A DNA stretch of 64,000 nt from Chthonomonas sp. (lineage in GTDB: Bacteria > Armatimonadota > Fimbriimonadia > Fimbriimonadales > Fimbriimonadaceae). Position numbers and translations under genes: made by a program. The notes under the pieces were generated by a model that was not told the DNA's origin, made no database searches, and saw only the letters and a list, made by a program, of their open reading frames with translations. The DNA is taken from the NCBI GenBank assembly GCA_016788425.1, contig JAEURQ010000003.1:93282-157281 (forward strand). Reading direction: 5' to 3'. This document shows, one piece after another, positions 1 through 8,065 of the stretch; positions within the stretch are counted from its first letter, which is position 1; the number at the start of each line of letters is the position of its first letter.

Positions 1-756
1 AACATCCAAACCTCGCTGATGGATGAGTACATCTTCCACGAGTGCATGAGCCAACCGGCCATGACCCTGCACCCGAACCCCAAGAAGGTGGCCGTATGCG
101 GCGGCGGCGAAGGCGCGACTCTGCGCGAGGCCCTCAAGCACAACACCGTGACCGAGGCGCACATGTGCGACATCGATCGCGAGCTGATTGACATGGTTCG
201 CGACCACATGCCTGAGTGGCATCAGGGTTGTTTCGACGACCCCCGCACGACGATGCTTTACGAGGATGCGCGCGGTTGGCTAGAGCGCAACGCTGGCGGC
301 AACTTCGACGTGATTCTGAGCGACCTGCCCAATCCGCACGAAGAGGGTCCGGCGCTCAAGCTGTTCACCAAGGAGTACTACCAAATTTGCTACGACGCGC
401 TCGGCGACGAGGGCACGTTTGCCATGCAAGCCGGTTCGGCCAGCGAAAACTATCCCGAGTGCTTTGCCTGCTGCGTGCAGACCTTGCGCGAAGTCTTCCC
501 CTATGTGGCGGGCTATTACGGGCTGGTCAACAGCTTCTTCCAGCCGTGGGCCTTTATCCTGGCGAGCAAGACGCACGACCCGCTCGCGCTCACTGAGCAG
601 GAAATCGCGGCGCGATTCGCGGCTCGTGGGGTGAGCAATCGGTATTACACGCCGCGCTTCCACCAGGCTTGCTTCACCTTGCCGGAGTATCTGGAAGAGG
701 CGGTCCGCGGGGCTCGCGTCCTCACCGACGCCGAACCGTTCATCTGGACTGCGTAG
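1..756 (+). CDS. speE: Spermidine synthase-like aminopropyltransferase (5' end outside window)
   Basis: Polyamine aminopropyltransferase, which would move an aminopropyl group from decarboxylated S-adenosylmethionine to putrescine in the cytosol. The reading frame is open from base 1, and the residues before the first ATG at 19 (NIQTSLMDEYIFHE) match the family's conserved IQ..DE..YHE segment, so the gene starts upstream of the window. The nucleotide-binding loop CGGGEGATLREALKH, the acidic turn MCDIDRELID and the DPR...DAR segment followed by SDLPNP are typical of SpeE. No neighbour gives pathway context, so a related aminopropyltransferase with another amine substrate remains possible. Confidence 0.88.
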   Translation, partial: NIQTSLMDEYIFHECMSQPAMTLHPNPKKVAVCGGGEGATLREALKHNTVTEAHMCDIDRELIDMVRDHMPEWHQGCFDDPRTTMLYEDARGWLERNAGGNFDVILSDLPNPHEEGPALKLFTKEYYQICYDALGDEGTFAMQAGSASENYPECFACCVQTLREVFPYVAGYYGLVNSFFQPWAFILASKTHDPLALTEQEIAARFAARGVSNRYYTPRFHQACFTLPEYLEEAVRGARVLTDAEPFIWTA

Positions 757-768
757 GCGTTTTTGAAC

Positions 769-804
769 CGCTATTAACGAAAAGTGGCATTTTCGTTAAT
801 AGCG
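769..804. repeat. Perfect 15-bp inverted repeat with partial third copy
   Basis: Bases 769-783 and 790-804 are perfect reverse complements (cgctattaacgaaaa and its complement) around a 6-base loop. A third, degenerate copy follows at 810-822, and its core (813-820) can also pair with 794-801, so two mutually exclusive hairpins are possible. There is no T-tract on either side. It lies between the speE stop and the terminator of the convergent gene. It could be an RNA-stability element for the speE transcript or a protein-binding site. Confidence 0.7.
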
Positions 805-840
805 AGTTTCGTTATTAACGCCAGCGTGAATAAAGCAAAA

Positions 841-860
841 ACCCCGCCCGAAGGCGGGGT
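841..860 (-). terminator. Rho-independent terminator, leftward
   Basis: Read on the minus strand this is an 8-bp GC-rich stem (ACCCCGCC paired with GGCGGGGT) closed by a TTCG tetraloop and followed by a T-tract (TTTTTGCTTT). It sits 24 bases beyond the stop codon of the Gly-rich gene ending at 885. Confidence 0.9.
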
Positions 861-884
861 GTGATCTTGGCTTTGGGCAGAAGT

Positions 885-1700
885 TCAACCGTTGCGACGG
901 CGCCCGCCACCAAGCGGTTCATTCGGATCGAACTTGAATTCGACCCCGGCCATCGCCTTGAACTGCTTGGCTTGTGCATCGGTGAGCACCTTCAGGATTT
1001 CCTTGCCCGTTTCGGCTTGCATTGCCTGCATTTGGGCGCGCATTTCTTCCATCGTCATTTCCTGGTTGCGGACGGCTTCCATGAGCGGTCGAGATTTTTC
1101 CATCGACGAGGTTTGGATGTCACGCAGCTTGGTCTTTTGCGCATCGCTCAGACCGAGTTCCTTTTGCACATCCGGGTTGTTCAGCGCGCGCTCCTTTTGC
1201 GCTTGGATGTTGATTTCCTTAAAGCGCTTTTGTTGCGGCGCGGTCAGCACCTCGTTAATCTTCTTCAGCTCTTCGCCGCCACCTTGGCCCATCATGCCCA
1301 TGGCACCAGGTCCGCCTTGACCAGGACCGCCCTGACCGCGACCACCTTGGCCGCCGGGACCACCAGGTCCACCTTGGCCAGGACCACCAGGTCCGCCTTG
1401 ACCACGGCCCTCACCGCCGGGTCGGCCTTGACCACCGGGGCCTTGCGCGGCTCGCAGTTCTTGAAGCTTGGTCTTTTGTTCAGCCGTGAGCTTGAGCTCT
1501 TGACCGACATCGTTTCGCATGATCAGTTGGAACGGACCCGTTCCGCCGCCCATATTCATGCGTTGGCCTTGACCTTGGCCACGACCCTGACCTTGGCCTT
1601 GACCCTGGCCTCGACCGCCGGGACCCGGATCTTGGGCGAATGCTGCCGAAGCGAGTAAAGCGGCTACGGCGAGGGATCCAATCAGTTTGCGAATGTTCAT
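885..1700 (-). CDS. Secreted Gly/Gln/Pro-rich protein with Spy/LTXXQ-like repeats
   Basis: A 271-residue exported protein. Residues 1-22 form a signal peptide (MNIRKLIGSLAVAALL...AFA). It continues with a GQGQG-rich stretch, and about residues 80-130 form a Gly-Pro-Gln-rich low-complexity linker. Between and after these are four segments of the type L(T/S)xxQ(K/Q)xK(L/F)(Q/K/R)(E/D)(L/I/M), for example LTAEQKTKLQEL and LSDAQKTKLRDI, as in CpxP/Spy (LTXXQ) periplasmic proteins. The ATG at 1700 is preferred over one at 1757 because AGGAGA precedes it and the signal peptide begins there. A periplasmic metal-, stress- or chaperone-related role is inferred from the repeats only. Its terminator lies at 841-860. 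Confidence 0.8.
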   Translation of the reverse strand: MNIRKLIGSLAVAALLASAAFAQDPGPGGRGQGQGQGQGRGQGQGQRMNMGGGTGPFQLIMRNDVGQELKLTAEQKTKLQELRAAQGPGGQGRPGGEGRGQGGPGGPGQGGPGGPGGQGGRGQGGPGQGGPGAMGMMGQGGGEELKKINEVLTAPQQKRFKEINIQAQKERALNNPDVQKELGLSDAQKTKLRDIQTSSMEKSRPLMEAVRNQEMTMEEMRAQMQAMQAETGKEILKVLTDAQAKQFKAMAGVEFKFDPNEPLGGGRRRNG

Positions 1701-1756
1701 TGTCTTCTCCTGTCTCAGAGGTACCGGGAAGTACGTCGTTCGCCGAAGCGAGTTCA

Positions 1757-3220
1757 CTAATTTTTCAGGAACAACACAAATTTCTTGCCGGTTTGAACCT
1801 GCGTGAGGCCAAGTTGAGCCGCTTCTTCGGCGCTGATTCGGTCGCCGCGCGTGAGCACATAGCCTGAGTATTCGCCCAGTTCAGCGGGAGTTTCGGCTTT
1901 CTGAAACACGCCGTGGTAGACCATGGCCAGCGAGGGCAAGCTGGTCTCCTGCACCTTGGCCGCGCCCGTGCCGAGGTCCTTATTGCGACGGCTCAGCTGA
2001 TACACCAGCAGCGGCTTCTTGGCGTCTTTGGCGATGCGCGCGTAGGCGTGGGCCTCGTTCTGCCCGACGTTATTGTAATGCCACCAAAAGCCGAGGTTGG
2101 CCAGCGCGCAATGCCCGAGTAACAACCCGGCAAACAGGTTTCGCAATCGCGGCGACAGCGTGGGAATGTTGCCCGGAACCGGGTTCCCGCCGCGCGCTAC
2201 ATACACCCCGACGATGATCGCCAGCGGGGGCCAGCACGGCAGAATGTAGTGAATCAGCTTTGAGCCCGACACGCTGAAAAACACGAAGATAATCGCCGCC
2301 CACCAACCTAGGTAGCGCAGGGTGCTGCGCTCGTCCTCGCTGAGCCCCCGGGTCCACGCCGAAAGCGGGCTCGGCCACGCACGGCGCAAGTGCCACCACC
2401 ATGGCGCAAAGCCCAGCACCACAATCGCCGGGAAGAAGATCAGGTTGACGGGGAACGGCACATGATGCGCCTTGTCGCCCCCGGCGAACCGGCCAAGGTT
2501 CTGCTCGATCAAGAATTTCTGGACAAACACGTCGCCGTTGGCGAGATAAGCCGGCACGTACCACGCGCCAACCACGACGCAGAACCCGATGATCCCGGCG
2601 AGCCATCCGCCCCGAAAGCGGTCGCGCGGTCCGGGATAAAACCGAAGCGTTGCGCCGGCCAAGAGCAGAAAGAAAATGCCGCCGACCGGCCCTTTGGCCA
2701 AGACCGCAAACCCCAACGCAACGCCCGCCAACCCGCGCCACTTAGTGCGCTCGCGTTCGGGGCAATCGAGCGAATTCCAAAACGCCATGAAGCACGCGGT
2801 CAGGCTGAGCAAGAGCGGCACATCGGTCATCATCATGCGGCCCAGCGCGATCATGAGCAGGCTGGTGCCAAGGATGAGCGTGGAGACCAACGCTTCGGTT
2901 TGGCCGAAGCGCGTTCGCACAAAGCGGAAAACGATCCAGTACAGCGCGAGGCTACACAGAAATGAGGGGAGGCGCGGCCCGAAATCGGGACCGAAGAGCA
3001 TCATGCACGGCTTGGCCAGCCAGTAAAGCAGGATCGGCTTTTCGAACCACGGGCTGCCGTTGTAGTAGGGCGTGATCCACTCGCCGCGCCGGTTCATCTC
3101 GGCGGTCACGGCGCCATAGAATCCCTCGTCCAGATCAAGCAGGCCGGTAAGCCAAAAGCCCAGCAGGGGAATCGCCGCGAGCAGCACGGCAAGCAGCTCA
3201 GTCCGACGAGAAGCGGTCAC
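1757..3220 (-). CDS. ArnT/PMT-family membrane glycosyltransferase
   Basis: A 487-residue multi-pass membrane protein of the PMT/ArnT superfamily, which transfers sugars from polyprenyl-phosphate donors to lipids or proteins on the outer face of the inner membrane. After the first membrane helix comes the diagnostic acidic loop (LDLDEGFYGAVTAEM), then the conserved YNGSPWFEKPILLYWL segment where GRPFFDKPPLLYWL-like sequence is usual. About ten hydrophobic segments follow. The start is a GTG whose upstream TAAAGT ends 6 bases before it, with no ribosome binding site, so the mRNA is probably leaderless. The acceptor cannot be told from sequence; lipid A or a surface glycan are options. Confidence 0.8.
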   Translation of the reverse strand: MTASRRTELLAVLLAAIPLLGFWLTGLLDLDEGFYGAVTAEMNRRGEWITPYYNGSPWFEKPILLYWLAKPCMMLFGPDFGPRLPSFLCSLALYWIVFRFVRTRFGQTEALVSTLILGTSLLMIALGRMMMTDVPLLLSLTACFMAFWNSLDCPERERTKWRGLAGVALGFAVLAKGPVGGIFFLLLAGATLRFYPGPRDRFRGGWLAGIIGFCVVVGAWYVPAYLANGDVFVQKFLIEQNLGRFAGGDKAHHVPFPVNLIFFPAIVVLGFAPWWWHLRRAWPSPLSAWTRGLSEDERSTLRYLGWWAAIIFVFFSVSGSKLIHYILPCWPPLAIIVGVYVARGGNPVPGNIPTLSPRLRNLFAGLLLGHCALANLGFWWHYNNVGQNEAHAYARIAKDAKKPLLVYQLSRRNKDLGTGAAKVQETSLPSLAMVYHGVFQKAETPAELGEYSGYVLTRGDRISAEEAAQLGLTQVQTGKKFVLFLKN

Positions 3221-3226
3221 CTGACG

Positions 3227-3232
3227 ACTTTA
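3227..3232 (-). promoter_or_regulatory. -10 box (TAAAGT) abutting a GTG start
   Basis: TAAAGT on the minus strand ends 6 bases before the GTG at 3220, so transcription should begin at or within a base of the start codon. Confidence 0.55.
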
Positions 3233-3257
3233 CCAGGTGACCGCGACATGTTACGGA

Positions 3258-3434
3258 TTACTTGTCCTTCGGGGCTTCGTAATCCTTGTTGATGGACAGC
3301 TGACCGTCGGAAGCGGCGTTGCCATCGTTTTTGCCCGGCACCGTCGAATTCGCCGGCGCGGGATCCGCCGTGGGGGCTTCGCCGGAACATCCGACAAGGC
3401 CAACCAAGACTGCGAGCAGCAACCACTTTTTCAT
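3258..3434 (-). CDS. Small lipoprotein, 58 aa
   Basis: A short lipoprotein. MKKWLLLAVLVGLVGC is a classic signal peptide with lipobox LVGC (Cys16 is the predicted lipidation site), followed by a polar Ala/Pro/Asn/Asp-rich tail. The start ATG overlaps the TAA of the upstream prepilin gene as TAATG, indicating translational coupling. A longer frame reaching back to 3686 is antisense-like read-through of the prepilin gene and is rejected because the signal peptide begins here. No function can be assigned; pairing with a prepilin suggests a role near the pilus or pseudopilus machinery. Confidence 0.8.
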   Translation of the reverse strand: MKKWLLLAVLVGLVGCSGEAPTADPAPANSTVPGKNDGNAASDGQLSINKDYEAPKDK

Positions 3435-4300
3435 TAATCGTGGTCCCACTGGTACTTCGTAATGTCCGTCATTTGAATCTGAGTACTCGTAGAGTTCCAG
3501 TTCCAGTTGGTGCCGGCCGCGAGGTTGCCGTGGGTGACAGCCTTTGCGTGGCCATCGCCATAAAGGGCGACCGTCTTTTCGAAGTAGCGCAGAGCAACCA
3601 TGCCCGTGCGTCGGCCTTCGCGATCGGTCGGTCCTGGCGAAAGGCCAGCCGAACCATCCGTGCCCCAGCGATACGAAATCGCGCACATGGACTGCGGGTT
3701 AACGTTGGTGTTGGCCGTAATCGAACTGCCGCCGCCACAGTAGGGCGGAGCGATGGCTTGGGCCATCCAAATGATCGTCCCGGTGAAGGTCCAGTCTAAC
3801 GTCAAGCGGTCTTTCCGAGCGGTAAATGCAATGGTATCAGCCGGATTCGCGGCGGCCGTCAGCTTTTGCGGAGTCGGCGAACCATCGGTGGTCACCGCCG
3901 TGAGCGGGCTCCAAACCGTGTAGGCATAGCCGTACTGCGGACGGTACGGCCACAGAAGATTGGTCGGGATTCCATTTTCAATCGGATTCGACTTTGTCAA
4001 AGGATCCTGGAGCACCGCACTGTTCTTCATAAACGGCTGGATCCCCACTCCCCACGGCGAGTAAGGGAGGCCATTGAAGTTCAACGGACCAGGGGCCGAG
4101 GTGGCCAGACAAGCGGCCGTATCGTCTTGCGAGTCGGCGTACATGATCCACGCGATGCCAATCTGCTTGGCGTTGGAGATGCTTGCGGCACCCTTCGCTT
4201 GCGTTTTTGCTTGCGTGAATACAGGGAACAGGATTGCCGCCAAGATCGCGATGATTGCGATGACGACCAAGAGCTCGATAAGAGTAAACGCTCTTTTCAT
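3434..4300 (-). CDS. Type IV prepilin-like protein (DUF1559 style)
   Basis: A 288-residue protein with a type III prepilin leader: MKRAFTLIELLVVIAIIAIL. Cleavage would fall before the Phe of the FTLIE motif, with Glu5 of the mature protein present. The C-terminal segment VALYGDGHAKAVTHGNL resembles the H-X9-DG region of DUF1559 proteins, which are expanded in Planctomycetota and Armatimonadota. A ribosome binding site (GAGG) lies 9 bases before the ATG, and TATAGT at 4340-4345 on the minus strand is a possible -10. It is translationally coupled to a small lipoprotein downstream. It is likely a pseudopilin or surface filament subunit. Confidence 0.87.
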   Translation of the reverse strand: MKRAFTLIELLVVIAIIAILAAILFPVFTQAKTQAKGAASISNAKQIGIAWIMYADSQDDTAACLATSAPGPLNFNGLPYSPWGVGIQPFMKNSAVLQDPLTKSNPIENGIPTNLLWPYRPQYGYAYTVWSPLTAVTTDGSPTPQKLTAAANPADTIAFTARKDRLTLDWTFTGTIIWMAQAIAPPYCGGGSSITANTNVNPQSMCAISYRWGTDGSAGLSPGPTDREGRRTGMVALRYFEKTVALYGDGHAKAVTHGNLAAGTNWNWNSTSTQIQMTDITKYQWDHD

Positions 4301-4393
4301 AATATTGCCTCACCCTCGGTTAGGGGGATGATAACTACCACTATATCAAAAAAGTTCGACAACCAGGTGTTTTTTTCGGACTTTTTTAGCAGA

Positions 4394-4422
4394 TGCACAA
4401 TCCGAAGGGTCGGTGCTATACT
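4394..4422 (+). promoter_or_regulatory. Promoter for tRNA-Leu
   Basis: A -35-like TGCACA (4394-4399) lies 17 bases from a good -10, TATACT (4417-4422). Initiation about 7 bases on would give a very short leader before the tRNA at 4437. Confidence 0.6.
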
Positions 4423-4436
4423 TTTGCTTCTACCGT

Positions 4437-4522
4437 GCGCGGGTGGCGAAATTGGTAGACGCACTACCTTGAGGTGGTAGCGCCCACAAAGCGTGCTGGT
4501 TCGAGTCCAGTCCCGCGCACCA
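4437..4522 (+). tRNA. tRNA-Leu (anticodon GAG)
   Basis: An 86-base class II tRNA with encoded CCA. The acceptor arms are gcgcggg (4437-4443) and cccgcgc (4512-4518), with discriminator A at 4519. The D-loop has the Leu-type AATTGGTAGACGC, the anticodon loop reads CTTGAGG giving anticodon GAG, there is a variable arm, and the T-loop is GGTTCGAGTCC. GAG decodes CUC and CUU leucine codons, fitting a GC-rich genome. Confidence 0.97.
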
Positions 4523-4587
4523 ATTTTATTTTTTCAGTAACCGGGGCACTTCTTGAAGTGTCTGAGGGTTGTTCGTGGTGAATTGTT

Positions 4588-5358
4588 ATGAAAATCGCCC
4601 AAAACTTGTCGTTGCTCATCGTCGCCTCCGGGGTGGCCGTTGCGGCCATCAGACTGTCCGTTCCTAGCCATTCGCCCGCCAAGGACACGTCGCGCTCCTC
4701 CATCGCCAAAAGCGATGTGAAGACCGCCTCCATCGAAGAGCAAATTTTTGTGACCGTGGACGACAAGGTGCAGACCTTGTTCGCCGACATGAGCCTGATC
4801 AACCGTGACGCGAAGCGGTCCAACCCCAAGTCGGTCGGTCCGTTTTTCGGGATGAGCCGCATTCCGCAGGTGAGCACGCACTCGATGATCAGCCAACAGC
4901 TGATGAAGTTCGAGTCGGCCAAGGACTTCCACGACACCGTGCGCGCCTACGTTCGTGAAGGCTACGAGGTTGGTGTGTTTGGCTACACTGGCTATCCCAA
5001 CAAGGTGGACGGCACAGAAATGCGTTTGCGCTATTCCGACGGCACCATGTCGCCTCTGCAGCGCTGGGAAGAGTTGGAAAAGAAAGACTGGAACGAAGTT
5101 ACGCAGAAGCAATATCAGCAGTGGCAAGACCAGTTTGAGAAGCTCGAAGCGCAAGCCAAGGACTTCGCCCACGAAGCAAGCGCGACGATTGCTGGCCGCC
5201 ACGACGCCATTGTCACCAAGGATCTCGGTCCGGTGATGCTCCGCGCCAAGGCGATTCGCCTGGACAACAAGGAATGTATGTCCTGTCATGGCGACATGAA
5301 GCTCGGCGATCCGCTCGCGGTGATGGTCTACGCGGTGCAGCGCCGCGAACGGGCCTAA
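4588..5358 (+). CDS. Exported monohaem c-type cytochrome-like protein
   Basis: A 256-residue protein with an N-terminal signal peptide or anchor (MKIAQNLSLLIVASGVAVAA) and a single covalent haem motif, CMSCH, near the C-terminus (about residues 231-235). The segment before it (MLRAKAIRLDNKE) and the GD..LGDPLAV after it resemble the DUF3365/Tll0287-like haem domain. About residues 125-195 are rich in charged residues and probably helical. No cytochrome-biogenesis or redox partner gene is adjacent. A periplasmic redox or haem-sensing role is inferred. No clear ribosome binding site or -10 is seen before the ATG. Confidence 0.72.
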   Translation: MKIAQNLSLLIVASGVAVAAIRLSVPSHSPAKDTSRSSIAKSDVKTASIEEQIFVTVDDKVQTLFADMSLINRDAKRSNPKSVGPFFGMSRIPQVSTHSMISQQLMKFESAKDFHDTVRAYVREGYEVGVFGYTGYPNKVDGTEMRLRYSDGTMSPLQRWEELEKKDWNEVTQKQYQQWQDQFEKLEAQAKDFAHEASATIAGRHDAIVTKDLGPVMLRAKAIRLDNKECMSCHGDMKLGDPLAVMVYAVQRRERA

Positions 5359-5385
5359 ACCTGGCGCTGGTATCCTCTGGCTTGA

Positions 5386-6243
5386 ATGCGCGTCGTCGAT
5401 TCGCTTCTCGCGCCGGAACCGGCGTACTCCTTTGAGTTCTTTCCTCCCAAGACTACGGCTGGGGAGGAAAGTCTCTTTCGCACCGTCGGACGCCTCAACG
5501 AGCTCGAGCCGACGTTCATCAGCATCACCTGCGGCGCTGGGGGCAGCACGCGCGGAAAAACGGTGCAGTGGGCCGACCGCATTCACCGCGAGTTCGGGCT
5601 GGAAACCGTGGTTCACCTCACCTGCCTGGGTCTCGACGAAGCCGAGGTGCACAGCACGGTTGACGCCATCGAAGCGCAGGGCCTTCGCAATATCTTGGTC
5701 TTACGAGGCGACGTCCCCCTCGACGAACAAGCCACCGAATCGCATTGCCACTACGCCAGCGACATGATTCGCATTGTGCGCGAGCGCTACCCGCAGGCGT
5801 GCATCGGCGCGGCGTGCTACCCCGAAGGCCATACCGAGGCCAAGTCGATGCTAAGCGACCTGGAGAACCTGCGCAAGAAGGCCGACGCGGGCGCGGATTA
5901 CTTCATCACGCAACTGTTCTTCGACAATCGGCACTACTTCGAATTCGTCGGGCGCGCGCGCAGCATGGGCATCACGCAGCCGATTTTGCCCGGCATTATG
6001 CCAATTCAAGACGTGAGCCAGGTGAAGCGCTTCACCGAGATGTGCGGCGCAAGCATCCCGACGCACCTGCTGAAGCTCCTGGAGCAATACGATGGCAGCA
6101 GCAAGGCGGTGTTCTACATCGGGGTGGCGCATGCCATCGCCCAATGCGACGAGCTCTTGCGCAGCGGCGCGCCGGGCATCCACTTCTTCACGCTAAACCG
6201 ATCGCCGGGCACACGCCTGGTGCTCGAAGCGTTGCGTGGCTAG
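5386..6243 (+). CDS. metF: 5,10-methylenetetrahydrofolate reductase
   Basis: Flavoenzyme reducing methylene-THF to methyl-THF for methionine synthesis. At 285 residues it has the usual bacterial length. The family markers are present: YSFEFFPPKT near the N-terminus, ISITCGAGGSTR, the LVLRGD(V)P loop, and the C-terminal ITQLFFDN segment followed by LPGIMPI. It is a single gene with no met neighbours and ends 4 bases into the convergent mechanosensitive-channel gene. TATCCT at 5371-5376 lies 9 bases before the ATG and there is no ribosome binding site, so the leader is at most a few bases. Confidence 0.95.
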   Translation: MRVVDSLLAPEPAYSFEFFPPKTTAGEESLFRTVGRLNELEPTFISITCGAGGSTRGKTVQWADRIHREFGLETVVHLTCLGLDEAEVHSTVDAIEAQGLRNILVLRGDVPLDEQATESHCHYASDMIRIVRERYPQACIGAACYPEGHTEAKSMLSDLENLRKKADAGADYFITQLFFDNRHYFEFVGRARSMGITQPILPGIMPIQDVSQVKRFTEMCGASIPTHLLKLLEQYDGSSKAVFYIGVAHAIAQCDELLRSGAPGIHFFTLNRSPGTRLVLEALRG

Positions 6244-7106
6244 CCTTCCGAGCCCTCAGGCACATCGGTGGCGGCCAGCGGCTGCATGTTGATGTTGCCG
6301 ACCAGCACCCCGAGCGGTCGCAACAGGTCATGCAAGGTCCGCGTGATGCGGTGGCGCGTGGCGAAGACGCCTTCTTCGGCGGTGTTGAGGAAGTAGTACA
6401 CGCGCAGATGAATGCCGTTCTCGGCAATGGATTCAGCCACGACGAACGGTGCGGGATCATCGGCGATGCCGGGCATGTCTTTGACCACACCCTCAATGAG
6501 GTTGCAGGTCTCCTGCAGATCGGCGGTGAGTGACACCACCAGCGTGCTTTCGTAGCGGCGCACCGGCGCGTTGTCAACGACCGTGAAGCGGTTCTTAAAG
6601 AGGAACGAACACGGCAGAATCTCGAGTTCGCGCTCGAAAGTGCGAACGTACACGCTACGGGTGGAAATCTGTTCGACAACCCCGGAGACCTTGTCGATCT
6701 TGATCCATTGCCCGATGTGGAACGGGCGGCTGACCAGCAGGTAGATGCCGGCGAAGTAGTTCTCCAGCAGGTCCCGGAATGCAAAGCCGATCGCAACCGA
6801 CCCGAAGCCAAGCCCGGCGATCACGGAGCTCATGGTGAACCCGGGGACCGCGATGGTCAGCGCGGCCGCCGCGCCGAAGATCAAGACAATCCAGCGGACG
6901 AGTCGCGGATAGAAGACCTGCAGATTGGTATCCCACTTTCGCTTGCGGCCGACCGCTTTGGTCCAGCGGCCCAGCAGCATGCCAAGCGCCGCAAACATGA
7001 CAAAGACGGCGAGCGCAATGGCCAAGAATGGCAACGTGCTGAGCGCACCCTGCCAAAAATCGTCCAGGCGCGTGTTGGTTTGATTGATGACCCCTTTAAC
7101 CGGCAT
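6240..7106 (-). CDS. MscS-family mechanosensitive channel
   Basis: A 288-residue small-conductance mechanosensitive channel of the inner membrane, which opens on hypo-osmotic stress. There are three predicted membrane segments (about residues 23-47, 70-88 and 92-112). The pore-lining third helix has the glycine/alanine pattern GLGFGSVAIGFAF and is followed by RDLLENYFAGIYLL and the beta-domain start RPFHIGQWIKI, as in MscS. It diverges from lipA, with 24 bases between the two start codons. The C-terminus is short, close to E. coli MscS in size. Confidence 0.92.
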   Translation of the reverse strand: MPVKGVINQTNTRLDDFWQGALSTLPFLAIALAVFVMFAALGMLLGRWTKAVGRKRKWDTNLQVFYPRLVRWIVLIFGAAAALTIAVPGFTMSSVIAGLGFGSVAIGFAFRDLLENYFAGIYLLVSRPFHIGQWIKIDKVSGVVEQISTRSVYVRTFERELEILPCSFLFKNRFTVVDNAPVRRYESTLVVSLTADLQETCNLIEGVVKDMPGIADDPAPFVVAESIAENGIHLRVYYFLNTAEEGVFATRHRITRTLHDLLRPLGVLVGNINMQPLAATDVPEGSEG

Positions 7107-7118
7107 AGGCTTTCCAGC

Positions 7119-7124
7119 TATAAT
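7119..7124 (+). promoter_or_regulatory. -10 box (TATAAT) abutting lipA ATG
   Basis: A perfect TATAAT ends 6 bases before the lipA ATG at 7131. Transcription should start at the A of the ATG. There is no room for a leader or Shine-Dalgarno sequence. Confidence 0.7.
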
Positions 7125-7130
7125 CTACCT

Positions 7131-8042
7131 ATGAGTCAACGTCTACCCGAGTGGTTGACGATCCGTCTTCCCCGTCCCGACACGATCAAAGAGGTCGAAG
7201 GGATGATGCGAAGCAAGAATCTCCACACTGTGTGCGAAAGCGCGCGTTGCCCAAACTTGCCCGAATGTTGGAGCAAGAAGACGGCAACGTTTATGATTTT
7301 GGGAGATACTTGCACTCGCAGTTGTGGCTTCTGCGCCATTAAGGTGGGTCGCGGCGAGGAACTGGATCCGTTCGAGCCGCTCAACGTGGCGATGACCGCC
7401 AAGAAGATGGGCATGAAGCACGTCGTGGTGACCAGCGTCGCCCGCGACGACGTGCCGGACGAAGGCGCCGGACAGTTTGCCAAGACCATTCAGATGTTGC
7501 ACAAGCACAACCCGCACATGATTGTGGAAGTGCTGACCCCCGACTTTAAGGGCAAGCCCGATCTGATCCGCACGGTGTGCGACGCCCACCCCGAGATTTA
7601 TAACCACAACATCGAGACGATCGAGCGACTCCACACCGTGGTCCGCCCGCAAGCCAAGTACGCTCGCACCATGCGGCTGCTGGAAATGGTCAAAGAATTC
7701 GACCCCTCCATCTACACGAAGTCGGGCATTATGCTCGGCCTCGGCGAGACCAAGGACGAGGTGCTCCGCGTGTTGCAAGACCTCCGCAACATCGGCGTGG
7801 ACGCGGTGACGATCGGTCAGTACTTGCGTCCGACCATGAAGCACCTGCCGGTGGTTCGCTATGTCCACCCCGACGAGTTTGCCGAGTACGAAAAGATCGG
7901 CGAAGACATGGGATTTGCCTTTGTGGCGAGCGGTCCGTTCATCCGCAGCTCGTACAACGCCATTGCGTTTAGCGAAAAGGTGATGGCCGAACGACTTGCC
8001 GCTTACGATCGCGCACAAGAAGCCGCCGCTACTCCGTCTTAG
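7131..8042 (+). CDS. lipA: Lipoyl synthase
   Basis: Radical-SAM enzyme inserting two sulfurs into octanoylated lipoyl domains of 2-oxoacid dehydrogenases and the glycine cleavage system. At 303 residues it is full length. It carries both clusters: the auxiliary motif CESARCPNLPEC and the radical-SAM motif CTRSCGFC, and the C-terminal RSSYNA that ligates the auxiliary cluster. A frame extending upstream to 6708 is only antisense to the channel gene; the family start MSQRLPEWL at 7131 is supported by the TATAAT box. No lipB is adjacent. Confidence 0.96.
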   Translation: MSQRLPEWLTIRLPRPDTIKEVEGMMRSKNLHTVCESARCPNLPECWSKKTATFMILGDTCTRSCGFCAIKVGRGEELDPFEPLNVAMTAKKMGMKHVVVTSVARDDVPDEGAGQFAKTIQMLHKHNPHMIVEVLTPDFKGKPDLIRTVCDAHPEIYNHNIETIERLHTVVRPQAKYARTMRLLEMVKEFDPSIYTKSGIMLGLGETKDEVLRVLQDLRNIGVDAVTIGQYLRPTMKHLPVVRYVHPDEFAEYEKIGEDMGFAFVASGPFIRSSYNAIAFSEKVMAERLAAYDRAQEAAATPS

Positions 8043-8065
8043 GTTCGGACGTTAAACCCTAAGAA

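Noticed and set aside
1305-1640. Tandem DNA repeat or satellite
   Set aside because: The repetitive sequence is in frame and codes for the Gly/Gln/Pro-rich part of a secreted protein.
861-1658. Long plus-strand open frame (265 aa, Leu/Thr/Ala-rich)
   Set aside because: It is antisense to the Gly-rich secreted protein; its regular composition mirrors that gene's low-complexity codons.
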